Origin: JAODBQ01 sp047602055
GTDB lineage: Bacteria > Actinomycetota > Acidimicrobiia > Acidimicrobiales > Ilumatobacteraceae
Direction: 5' to 3'
Assembly: GCA_047602055.1 (NCBI GenBank)
Contig: JASGIG010000001.1
Coordinates: 2,108,001-2,172,000, forward strand
Length of the DNA stretch: 64,000 nt
Part shown: one piece after another, positions 16,478 to 25,000 of the stretch
Position numbering within the stretch: the stretch's first letter is position 1
Layout: each line of letters starts with the position of its first letter
The notes under the pieces: model-generated
Databases searched by the model: none
The model's input: the letters and a program-made list of their open reading frames with translations, nothing else
Told to the model about the DNA's origin: nothing
Translations under genes and position numbers: made by a program

Positions 16478-17831
16478 GTGCTTGAAAGGCCGCGAGGGCT
16501 GGTCGACCGGAAGGTGGAGTGGGAGGCGCTGAGTCGATTCGTCGAACGTGGCCAGCGTCTGGCCGTGGTGTACGGGCCTCGGCGTGTCGGCAAGTCGTTC
16601 CTGCTCGATGCGCTGTGCCGCGCCGGCGGTGGGCGCCGGTATCAGGCGATCACCGGGGTCGCTGCCGCGCAGGTCGACGACTTCGGGTCGGTCGTCGGCG
16701 ACTGGTTGGGGGTCGGCCGGCTGCGGCCCGACGGGTGGCCCGACGCGCTGGATCGCCTGGCGCGGGTGCCCGCGCCGTTCGTCGTCGTCGACGAGCTGCC
16801 CTACCTGCTCGACTCGTCGACCGAGCTGGCCGGGGCGCTGCAGCGCTACGTGGACGCCGGCGACGGGCCCGCGCTGATCGTCAGCGGCAGCGCGATGGCG
16901 ACGGTGGCCGATCTGCTCGGGGCACGTGCCCCGCGACGGGCGCGCCGCTGCCGTGGTCGTCCCCGCCCCGTTCGCGGGGCGCGATCTCGCCCGCCTGTGG
17001 CGCCGGGGCTCGGCGACCTCGACGCTGTGGATCGATGCTGCGATCGGCGGCCTTCCGGGGTACCGACCGCTGCTGGACCCGCCCGGCCCCGACCTCGACG
17101 GCTGGATGATCGACGAGGTGCTGGCGCCGTCGTCGCCGCTGCTCGACGCGGCAGAAGCGGCGCTCGGCGCGGCGCTTGCGCCGCGCACCTCGGGGGTGTT
17201 CGTCACGCTGCTGCGGGCGTTGGCGCGCGGCGAGCGCACGTACACGGGTCTGGCGCGGGCATCGGGGCTTCCCGCAGGAGCCTTGAGCCGCCCGCTGGCC
17301 GCGCTGGAGCGCGCCGGTCTGGTGAACCGGGTGCCGGACGTGCTGCGCAATCGTCGTGATCTCTACGACCTCGCCGATCCGCATCTGCGCATGTGGCTGT
17401 CGGTGATCGAGCCGAACCGCAGCGCCCTCCAGGCCGGGCGCAGCCGGGAGGTGTGGCGCTCGGTGCGCACCACTGCCTGGCCGTCGCAGGTGCTCGGCCC
17501 GCGGTGGGAGTCGGTGGTCCGCGAGTGGGTGGCGGGCAGCGCGGCAGCGGGGAGCCCGCAGCGGGTCGGCTGGACGGCGCTCAGCGATCGGGCCGGTCGG
17601 ACGGTGCACGAGCTCGACGTCGTCGGGGTGTCGGGCTCGGAGGTGGTGGCGATCGGCGAGGCCAAGCTCCGCCGCCTCGGCCCGGCCGACCTCGACCGGC
17701 TCCGGGCGCTCCGCGACCGCCTCGGCGCTCCCGACGCCCGCCTCGTGATGGCGTCGGCCTCGGCGGTCGAGATCCCCGAGGACGCCACCGACGTCCTGCG
17801 CCTCACCCCGGAGACCATCTACGGCCGATGA
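16478..17831 (+). CDS. Archaeal-type AAA ATPase with DUF234-like C-terminus, frameshifted
   Basis: NTPase of the family found in archaea and actinobacteria, with a P-loop domain, winged helix and nuclease-like DUF234 tail; its role is unknown. Walker A is VVYGPRRVGKSFLL and Walker B FVVVDELPYL. The later frame has a winged helix (YTGLARASGLPAGALSRPLAALERAGLV) and a tail with HELDVVGVSGSEVVAIGEAKLR, like a PD-(D/E)XK core. One extra G in the run at about 16918-16921 splits the gene; removing it joins LL-GHVPRDGRAAAVVV. GTG 16478 is leaderless-like. The 186 bp after the stop hold no clear gene. Confidence 0.82.
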
Positions 17832-18017
17832 AGCGCTCGACGGACTCGCGTTGGCGTATCGGGGGTTCTGCGCCGGGACAGGGCCCAGCTTCGCTTGACG
17901 CGCATCTCGAGCGCGTGCGCGAGTCGTCGCCCAACGCGAGAACGACGTGCAATCGCTCGTCGGTGAGCTGAGGTCTGCGCTCGACCAGGTGCGGCCGAAG
18001 CTCGACTCGTCGTTCGG

Positions 18018-19208
18018 TCAGGCGAGCGTCACCTCGGACACCGGCGCGTAGTCGAAGCCGGACGTGCCCGGCGTCGTCGTCGCCCGGATCGTCATGCGCA
18101 CCTTGCTCGGCGAGATCGGCGCGGGCAGCTCGATCGTCTGCATCGTCGGCGAGTCGACGTCGAGCTGCTGGACGATCTCGTCGCCGCCGTCGAACGTCCA
18201 GGCGACCTCGGCGATCCGGCGCATGTCGAGGAAGCGGTCCTGGCCGGTGCACGGGTCCTGCTTGGCGTAGCCGGGCACGAGCCCGACCGTGCTGATCTCG
18301 GCGCCCTTGCGCAACGTCATCTCCACGTACTGGCCGCCGCCGTTGCCGACGGTCATCCACGCCGAGTCGAAGCTGCCGTCGAGGACGTTGAGTGGGCCGT
18401 AGCTCGTCGGCTTGCCGCACGAGTCGACGCTGTTCGGACGGGTGGCCGACGAGCGCACCGCACTCACCGTCTGCGACATGCTGGCCGGTACGTTGCCGCT
18501 CGTGGCGACCGTGGTCGGTGCCGCCGTCGCAGGTGGCGCCGTCGGCAGCGTGGTGCCCTGGGTGGCGGGCGTCGTCTCGGGCGTGGCGGTGGGCGACGGG
18601 GTCGTCGGCGCCACCATGATCGGCGCGACCGTCGGGATGGGTCCGTCACCGGCCGTCGCCGGGGATGGTGTGGTCGGCGCCTCCGTGGGCGGGATCGTGG
18701 TCGGCGCCTCGGTGGGCGCGACAGTGGTCGGTGGCAGCGTCGTCGGTGCGTTCGTCGTGGTCGTCGGCACGGTCGTCGTCGTGGCGACCAGGACGGGGGC
18801 GCCCGACGGGTCGGGCGCCGCGCCGGGGTCGTCATCGCGCAGGGCGAAGTAGGCGGCGACGCCGGCGACGATGATCAGCGCGAACGCAGCGCCGATGGCG
18901 AACGGCCGCCAGCCGCCGCGTCGCGGGCCGGGGGCCAGCGGCACGAACTGCGCCGGCGGCGGTGTGCTGGGGGCATCGGGATCGGCGCGTGGCATCGCCG
19001 TCGTCGGTTCGGTGGCCGTGCCCCAGGGCGAGACCGTCGTCGGTGGCGGAGGCGGCGGTGCGCTGGCCACGGTCGCCCCCGCGGCGGTGGCTGCCCACGG
19101 GTCGGGGTTCCCCGCCGCGGCGGCTGGGTCGTCGACGAATCGGGCGCCGCAGGCGTTGCAGAACACGTCGCGCTCGCCGACGGCGGCGCCGCAATGACCG
19201 CAGTACAT
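18018..19208 (-). CDS. Zinc-ribbon membrane protein with Thr/Pro-rich stalk and discoidin-like C-terminus
   Basis: 396 residues. N-terminal zinc ribbon CGHCG...CNACGARF (two CxxC pairs), proline-rich segment, one membrane helix (PFAIGAAFALIIVAGVAAYFAL), a stalk of about 100 residues of Thr/Pro/Val repeats, then a globular domain with LDGSFDSAWMTVGNGGGQYVEMTL and a closing beta-rich part, like the discoidin/NADase-type glycan-binding fold. Zinc ribbon inside, binding domain outside. It may sense or bind cell-wall sugars; this is inference. No operon partner. Confidence 0.75.
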   Translation of the reverse strand: MYCGHCGAAVGERDVFCNACGARFVDDPAAAAGNPDPWAATAAGATVASAPPPPPPTTVSPWGTATEPTTAMPRADPDAPSTPPPAQFVPLAPGPRRGGWRPFAIGAAFALIIVAGVAAYFALRDDDPGAAPDPSGAPVLVATTTTVPTTTTNAPTTLPPTTVAPTEAPTTIPPTEAPTTPSPATAGDGPIPTVAPIMVAPTTPSPTATPETTPATQGTTLPTAPPATAAPTTVATSGNVPASMSQTVSAVRSSATRPNSVDSCGKPTSYGPLNVLDGSFDSAWMTVGNGGGQYVEMTLRKGAEISTVGLVPGYAKQDPCTGQDRFLDMRRIAEVAWTFDGGDEIVQQLDVDSPTMQTIELPAPISPSKVRMTIRATTTPGTSGFDYAPVSEVTLA

Positions 19209-19310
19209 CCGATGCCCTCTCCGTTCAACCGCATGCGCCAGCCGTCCGGCGCCGGACGCGTGAGGGTATCGCTCTCACCTGCCGCGAGGATCGCGGCAGG
19301 GGCCGGCCGG

Positions 19311-20135
19311 CTACACGCTCGCCGACTCCAGGGCGCGGCGGACGAGGACCTTGGCGAGGTGCGTGCGGTACTCGACGCTGGCGTTGAGGTCGGCCTGCGG
19401 CTCGGCCTCGGCGACGGCCTGCTCGGCGGCGTCGGCGACCGACGCCCCGCCGGCCAGCGCGGCGGCGACGCTCGTCGCCAGGATCGGCGTCGAGCCCATG
19501 TTGACGAGCGCCACGCCGGCATCGCCGTTGCGTCGCCACGCGGCCACGCCGACCGTCGCCCAGTCCTGGGCGCGGCGGGTGAACTTCTCGAAGCCCCAGC
19601 CGGCACCGCGCATCTTCGGGATGCGGATCTCGGTGAGCATCTCGTCGGGCTCCAAGGCGGACGTCAGGAAGCCCTCGTAGAAGTCGGCGGAGGCGATCTC
19701 CCGCCGGCCGTTCGGGCCCTGGGCGACGTAGGTGGCGCCGAGCGCCAGCGTCACCGCCGGCAGGTCGCTGGCCGAGTCGGCGTGGGCGATCGTGCCGCCG
19801 AGCGTGCCGCGGTGACGCACCTGCGGGTCGCCGACGAAGCCGGCCGCGTGGGCCAGCAGCGGGGCGTGGGTGGCCAGCAGCCCGCTGTTCTGCACGTCCA
19901 TGTGCCGGGTGAGCGCGCCGATGGCGATGACGTCGCCGTCCTCGCGGATGTAGCTGAGGTCCTTGAGCCGGCCGATGTCGACGAGCACGCTCGGCTGGGC
20001 GAGGCGCAGCTTCATCAGCGGCAGCAGGCTGTGGCCACCGGCGAGGAACTTGGCGTCCTCACCGTGCTCGCCGATCAGCGAGATGGCTTCCTCGGCCGAG
20101 GAGGCCCGGACGTAGTCGAACGCTGCAGGGATCAT
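19311..20135 (-). CDS. coxM: CoxM, FAD subunit of Cox-type molybdenum hydroxylase
   Basis: Medium subunit passing electrons from the iron-sulfur subunit through FAD. Typical FAD-binding blocks are FLAGGHSLLPLMKLRLAQP, the second FAD loop RHRGTLGGTIAHADSASDLP, and the C-terminal CO-dehydrogenase flavoprotein domain. It is 274 aa, full length. ATG 20135 has GGAGCGAG upstream and lies 13 bp after the CoxS stop, so coxS-coxM are co-transcribed. CoxL is 7 kb away, an unusual arrangement. Confidence 0.93.
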   Translation of the reverse strand: MIPAAFDYVRASSAEEAISLIGEHGEDAKFLAGGHSLLPLMKLRLAQPSVLVDIGRLKDLSYIREDGDVIAIGALTRHMDVQNSGLLATHAPLLAHAAGFVGDPQVRHRGTLGGTIAHADSASDLPAVTLALGATYVAQGPNGRREIASADFYEGFLTSALEPDEMLTEIRIPKMRGAGWGFEKFTRRAQDWATVGVAAWRRNGDAGVALVNMGSTPILATSVAAALAGGASVADAAEQAVAEAEPQADLNASVEYRTHLAKVLVRRALESASV

Positions 20136-20148
20136 CGTCTCGCTCCGC

Positions 20149-20610
20149 TCAGCTCGCCGCCGCGGCCGCCAGCACGGCCTTGACGATGTTGTGGTAGCCG
20201 GTGCAGCGGCACAGGTTGCCCTCCAGACCCGTCGCGCACCTCTCGCTCGGTCGGGTGCGGCTGCTCCTGGAGCAGGCTCGTGGCGGCCATCACCATGCCG
20301 GGCGTGCAGTAGCCGCACTGCAGGCCGTGGTTCTCCATGAACGCCTGCTGCATCGGGTGCAGCTCGCCGTGCCGTTGGCCATGCCCTCGATCGTGGTCAG
20401 CTCGCAGCCGTCGGCCTGGACGGCGAGCAGCGTGCAGCTCTTCACCGCCTCGCCGTCGAGGTGGATGGTGCAGGCGCCGCACGACGAGGTGTCGCAGCCG
20501 ACGTTGGTGCCGGTGAGGCCGAGCGTCTCGCGCACGTAGTGGACGAGGAGAGTGCGCGGCTCCACGTCGTGCTCGTGCGCGGTGCCGTTGACGGTGACAC
20601 GGATCTGCAC
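20149..20610 (-). CDS. coxS: CoxS, 2Fe-2S subunit of Cox-type molybdenum hydroxylase, two frameshifts
   Basis: Small iron-sulfur subunit. The plant-type cluster motif CDTSSCGACTIHLDG is in frame from ATG 20610. One missing base near 20374 breaks the frame after IEGMANG, and one extra base near 20232 breaks it again after EREVRDG. Correcting both gives the full family ending, with QCGYCTPGMVM and NLCRCTGYHNIV (the second 2Fe-2S cluster) and a TGA at 20149. Two errors in 460 bp of a conserved gene suggest sequencing faults. Confidence 0.88.
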
Positions 20611-20677
20611 GAATCCCCCTTGGAGTCCTGTGCGGCCGACGCTGGCCGCCGCTCACGCCATCATGCCTCATCCGCGG

Positions 20678-21122
20678 CTACGTCTGCACCCCGAACGTCG
20701 CGCGGACGAGCGCGGCGGTGTCCGTGAGGTGGCCGACGAAGGTGTCCTGCGGGTCCTTGGCCACCGCCGAGGCGCGGGTCTGGGCGAGCGCGTGGCGAGC
20801 AGCGGGCGCGCTGCGCGCTGGTGATCCACGGCGCGTCGTCGAGGGCGTGCTGGGCGCGGGTGACGGTCTGGTCGATCGGGGCGAGCACGGCGGCGTCGAG
20901 CGAGTCGGTGCCGGCGAGCACCTTGGCGTACTCGACGTCGAGCCGTTCGAGACCGGTGGCGACGGCGTCGGCGTCGTCTTGCACGGCGGCGACGCGGTCG
21001 TTCACCGACGGCACCTGCTGGCGGCCGATCAGCCAGCCGAGGCCGAACGCCAGCAGGCCGACGACGACGGCGGCGATCACCGCACGGGTGCGCCGCGTGC
21101 GGGCCGAGACGTACAGCGCCAT
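20678..21122 (-). CDS. Small membrane-anchored hypothetical protein, frameshifted
   Basis: About 147 residues with an N-terminal membrane helix (VIAAVVVGLLAFGLGWLIGRQ) and an outer or periplasmic helical region (VAAVQDDADAVATGLERLDVEYAKVL). One extra base near 20800 (GCCCGC for GCCGC) diverts the frame; removed, it continues ALAQTRASAVAKDPQDTFVGHL to TAG at 20678. The start overlaps the hyuA stop as TGATG, so it is part of the hydantoinase operon. Function unknown. Confidence 0.6.
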
Positions 21123-23238
21123 CAGCGGGCCCGCCCGACGAGGTAGGCGACGTCGTCGCGCCCGGCATACGGGTCGGTGGCCGGGTCGAAGGAGCCGAGC
21201 TCGACCAGCCGGCGGCCGTCGACGATCCACACGGTGGGGCGCAGCGTCACCGGCCCGCGGTACTTGATGAGCGCGTCGAACACCTCGCCGACCCGTTCGC
21301 CGTCGGTGCGCACGCCTTCGACCTCGACCACCTCGTCGCCGTAGCGATCGAGGACCTGCACCCGCTTGTCGTCGCCGATCAACCAGAACCTCCCGTGCTG
21401 CTCGACCGTCGCGCCCTTCGGCGCGCCGGCGCGGATCTCCGTGTCCTCCCGCTCGCGGCGCCCCGGCAGCGCCCCGGCCTGCAGGCCGACCGCGCCGGTC
21501 GCCACGGCCCGGATCGTCGAGCGCTCCGGCACCTCCTCGAAGCGCACCTCGACGCTCGCCGGGCTGGCACCGGCGGCCACCACCTCGGCCTCGACGTCGT
21601 CCATCATCGCCTCGATCGTCGCTGCGTCGGCGTTGGCGACGGTGCGCTCGCGCTCGGCGCGCAGCAGCGACAGGGCGTCGCCGATCGAGGAGATCACCTC
21701 GGCGTGCGGCGGGATGACCAGCGGCCAGCCGAGCATCGCCGCCACCCGCCGGGCGAGACCGCCGGCACCGCCGCCGACGCCGACGATCGACGGCTGCTCC
21801 AACCTGGCCGAGGCGGCGACGGTGAGGGCCAGCTCGCAGGCCTCCTCGCCGGCCGCCTGGAGCATGTGGTCGGCGATCGTGGTGGCGTCGAGCTTCATGT
21901 GCGCGGCGACGAGCTCGAACGCGGTGCGCGCCCCGTCCGTCGACGCGGCGCAGTAGTCGGCGGCGTCGGGCAGGCCGAGCAGGTTGGCAGCGCACGTCGT
22001 CGTCAGAGCGACGCGGTCGCCCGACGTGAGGCGCAACATCGCGTAGTCGTCGGGGTCGCCGGGCAGCGGGGCGCCGATCTCCAGCGTCGCGCCGGCCAGC
22101 TGCGCCGGGTCGGTGAACGAGGCATAGCGCAGGCCGGCGATGTGCGCGCTGCGCGGCCCGATGCCGTACACCCGACCGCGGCGGACGCGCAGCATCGACC
22201 CGCCGGCGACGCCGACGACGCGCACGTCGACGCTGCGCAGCGCGGTGGCGTGCGAGGCGACGCGCACGTACGACAGCGCCGGGCGGCCGTTGCGGATGGC
22301 GGCGATGTTCGTCGACGTGCCGCCGACCTCGATGACCACCGCGTCGGTGACCCCGGTGTAGCGCAGCGCCCCGGCGACCGACGCCGACGGCCCGGAGTAC
22401 AGGGTGCGCACCGGGGCGGCGGCGAACCCGGCGAGGTCGGTGGCGCCACCGTCGCTGCGCATCACCATCACCGGCGCGCCGATCCCGGCAGCGGCGACGC
22501 CGTCGGCGACGAACGACGCGGTGGCGATCGCCAGCGGCAGGATCGACGCGTTGAGCGCGGCGGTGACGGTGCGCAGCTCCAGGCCGTACAGGCCGCTCAG
22601 CTCCGTCGACGTGCACACCGGCAGGCCGGCGTCGCGGCCCATCTCGGCGACGGCGTTCTCGTTGCTGTCGTCGTCGGGGGAGAACGCCTCGGCGACGCAC
22701 ACCGCGGCGACGCCGGCCGTGGCGAAGCCCTGCAGGGTGCGGCGTACCGCGTCGGCCGGCAGCCCGTCGGTGACGTCGAAGAACTCGTGGCGGACCCGTA
22801 GGTGCTTGCCGGGGAGAGCTCGACGTCGTGCAGGCGGGTGCGCTTCCCGACCCGCTTGAGGTCCGGCCGGCGCCCCATGCCGATCACCCCGACCTCGCCG
22901 GCGTCGCCTTCCAGCAGGGCGTTGACGGCCTGCGTCGTCGAGTGGGTGACCAGCTCGATCCGCTCGGCGCCGACCTCCGCGGCGAGCTTGGCGACCGCGT
23001 CGACGACGCCGGCGGCGACCCCACCGGTGGCCGTGTGCGTGGTCGGCACGACCGCGCTGGCGACGATCTCGCGCGTCACCAGGTCGACCGCCACCGCCTT
23101 GGTGAACGTCCCCCCGACGTCGACGCCGACGTGTAGGGAGCTGCGCCCCCGCTCGCTGCGCTCGCCCCCATCGACGTCCGGCTCCCTGGCGGTCGCGCCG
23201 CTGTCCGGCGTGCTGTGCACGCCGCCCCGCAGGCTCAT
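21122..23238 (-). CDS. Hydantoinase/oxoprolinase family protein (HyuA-like), frameshifted
   Basis: ATP-dependent ring-opening hydrolase family (hydantoinase A / 5-oxoprolinase / acetone carboxylase). The N-terminal HydantA phosphate-binding motif is VGVDVGGTFTKAV, followed by THSTTQAVNALLEG; the C-terminal part has MRSDGGATDL, YSGPSASVAGAL and EVGGTSTNIA. One missing C near 22797 separates the two halves (residue about 148); adding it restores ELSPGKHLRVRHEFFDV. The first 35 codons after ATG 23238 come from dispersed repeat S and are not part of the family. No HyuB partner is nearby. Confidence 0.85.
23136..23198. repeat. Dispersed repeat S, copy at the start of hyuA
   Basis: It shares GACGTCCGGCTCCCTGGCGG and a GGGxGCTGCGCCCCC hairpin remnant with the copy at 45788-45838. 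Here it sits between the hyuA start codon and its first conserved motif, so it is translated. Confidence 0.7.
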
Positions 23239-24467
23239 GCCGCGGTGAGCCGGCGCGACGGGTGGGCGGCGAGCTTGGGGCGGAGGACGAACTGGTAGAG
23301 CGCGCCGAGCACGTAGACGGTGGCCAGGATCGCCTGGGCGAGCAGCGACCACACCGTCGGCCAGATGCCCGTCGCCTCGGCGAGGAAGATCGGCAGGCGT
23401 GGGCCGGACGTGCGCCGGAACGTGATCACGTCGGCGGCTTGCAGGGTGTGCATCGCGTTGCCGAGCAGGGCGATCGAGGTGATCATCACCAGCACCACGG
23501 CGGTGTTCATGAACGTCCGCACCGGCAGCTTGCGGCCGAGCTTGAACACCGCGTAGGCGACGAACGCCAGGGCCACGCAGGCCAGGCCGATGCCGAGCAG
23601 GATGTACCAGCCGAGGCCCTCCCCGAACGTCAGCAGCGACTGGTAGAACAACGCCGTCTCGAAGCCCTCGCGGTACACGGCGGTGAAGCCGACGGCCATC
23701 AGCGACGCCGTCGAGCCGACCGACACGGCGCTCCACAGCCGGGCGCGCACGAACTCCATCCACTTCTTGTTGTCGAGCCGGGCGATCAGCCAGAACGACA
23801 CGTAGAACAGCACCGCGACGGCGACCAGCGCGGTGATCGCCTCGAGCACCTCGCGCCCGACGGGGATCAGCCCGAAGATCGTCGGCATCAGCAGCACCGT
23901 CAGCACGGTGGCGACGGCTGCCAGTGCGACGCCGTAGAGGATCGGGCGGATGTACTGCGGGCTGCGCGCCGCCTCCAGGTAGCCGAGCAGCACGGCGAGC
24001 AGCAGGACGATCTCGAAGCCCTCGCGGAACAGGATGAGGAACGACTGGCTGGCGACGAGCGCCGGGGCGCCGACACCGGCGTCGGTCAGCTTCCGCTCGG
24101 CCTGGTCGAGCAGGTCGCGCAGGTCGATGATCTCGTCGCGGATCTCGTCGACGGGCTTGCCGTCGGAGATCGCCGTGCGGATCGTCGCGAACTGGAACTC
24201 CGTCTTGATCGTCAGGTCGTTGTCGACGACGCGCAGTGGCGTCTCGACCAGCTCGAAGTGTGACAGGTAGCCGTCGCGGGCCTGCTGCAGCGCTTGGGTG
24301 CCCTGTCCGTCCTTGATCAGCGCCAGCGTCTCGTCGACCGAGCGGCGGGTGTTGTCGAGCTGGCGGATGGCCTCCTCGCGGGAGACGCCATTGGCTGCCG
24401 ACGCGGTGCCGCCGGCGAACGCGATCGCGGCGACGATCGCCGCGATCAGCACCAGCAACCGCCGCAC
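23235..24467 (-). CDS. efeU: EfeU/FTR1-family high-affinity iron permease
   Basis: Ferrous/ferric iron uptake across the membrane. A signal-like N-terminus and a periplasmic helical domain (about residues 30-130) precede seven membrane helices. Two iron-exchange motifs REGFE are seen, in LFREGFEIVLL and VYREGFETALF. It is 410 aa. GTG 24467 is 11 bp after the lipoprotein stop. Its stop overlaps the hyuA ATG as ATGA. Iron control is likely through the box at 24913-24926. Confidence 0.92.
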   Translation of the reverse strand: MRRLLVLIAAIVAAIAFAGGTASAANGVSREEAIRQLDNTRRSVDETLALIKDGQGTQALQQARDGYLSHFELVETPLRVVDNDLTIKTEFQFATIRTAISDGKPVDEIRDEIIDLRDLLDQAERKLTDAGVGAPALVASQSFLILFREGFEIVLLLAVLLGYLEAARSPQYIRPILYGVALAAVATVLTVLLMPTIFGLIPVGREVLEAITALVAVAVLFYVSFWLIARLDNKKWMEFVRARLWSAVSVGSTASLMAVGFTAVYREGFETALFYQSLLTFGEGLGWYILLGIGLACVALAFVAYAVFKLGRKLPVRTFMNTAVVLVMITSIALLGNAMHTLQAADVITFRRTSGPRLPIFLAEATGIWPTVWSLLAQAILATVYVLGALYQFVLRPKLAAHPSRRLTAA

Positions 24468-24478
24468 GGTGAGGGCGC

Positions 24479-24889
24479 TCAGCCGGGGTGGGCGGCGGTG
24501 TACGTCGCGGCGAGCGTGCGGAACTTGTCGGCGGCGGTCTTCATCCCGGCGGCGTCGTTGCCGAGCGCGGCCTTGCTGAACAGCGCGAGGGCATCCTCGG
24601 CGTCGAGGTAGGTGGCTGCGTCGTTGAGGCGGATGTTGCCCTCGTAGACCAGCCACGAGTTGTTGACCGCGTCGACGGTGGTGGAGCTCGCCGTCGTCGG
24701 GTCGGCGACGATCGCGTCGATCAGCGCCTGCGTCGCGGCCAGGCCGCTGACCACGTCGGCATCGGGAACGGTGGTGTACGTCTCCACCGTCGCCGTCTCG
24801 GTGGACGTCGAATCGCTGCCACAGGCGAGCAGCGTCGTCCCGGCGAGCACCAGCGCGCCGAATCCAACGGCCAAGCGTCGAGCCTTCAT
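24479..24889 (-). CDS. Small lipoprotein of the iron-permease operon
   Basis: 136 residues with a lipobox (LAGTTLLACGS) and a helical domain resembling the periplasmic helical part of EfeU/EfeO-type proteins (AATYLDAEDALALFSKAALG). It probably sits on the outer face of the membrane and assists the permease encoded directly downstream. ATG 24889 is 24 bp from an IdeR-like box. The family is not firmly recognised. Confidence 0.75.
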   Translation of the reverse strand: MKARRLAVGFGALVLAGTTLLACGSDSTSTETATVETYTTVPDADVVSGLAATQALIDAIVADPTTASSTTVDAVNNSWLVYEGNIRLNDAATYLDAEDALALFSKAALGNDAAGMKTAADKFRTLAATYTAAHPG

Positions 24890-24912
24890 GCGTCGGACTC
24901 TACAAGCGCCTG

Positions 24913-24926
24913 TTAGGTGGCCCTAA
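24913..24926. promoter_or_regulatory. Putative IdeR/DtxR iron box
   Basis: TTAGGTGGCCCTAA matches the left 14 bases of the known iron box (TTAGGTTAGCCTAACCTAA) at 11 positions, with both TTAGG and CCTAA half-sites intact. It lies 24 bp before the lipoprotein-efeU operon and 75 bp before the divergent NuoF-hemerythrin gene, in a notably AT-richer stretch. Iron-bound IdeR would repress the uptake genes here. Confidence 0.6.
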
Positions 24927-25000
24927 TCAGTGATTGATTCTTGCCATTTTCCAACCGGGCCGGGTTCGCCATTCTCGCTGGGTGGGAACACGATCGGGTG

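Noticed and set aside
17832..18017. Possible small coiled-coil gene fragment (ENDVQSLVGELRSALDQVRPKL)
   Set aside because: The frame has no start codon, follows a stop and overlaps the end of the opposite gene; too short to support a call.
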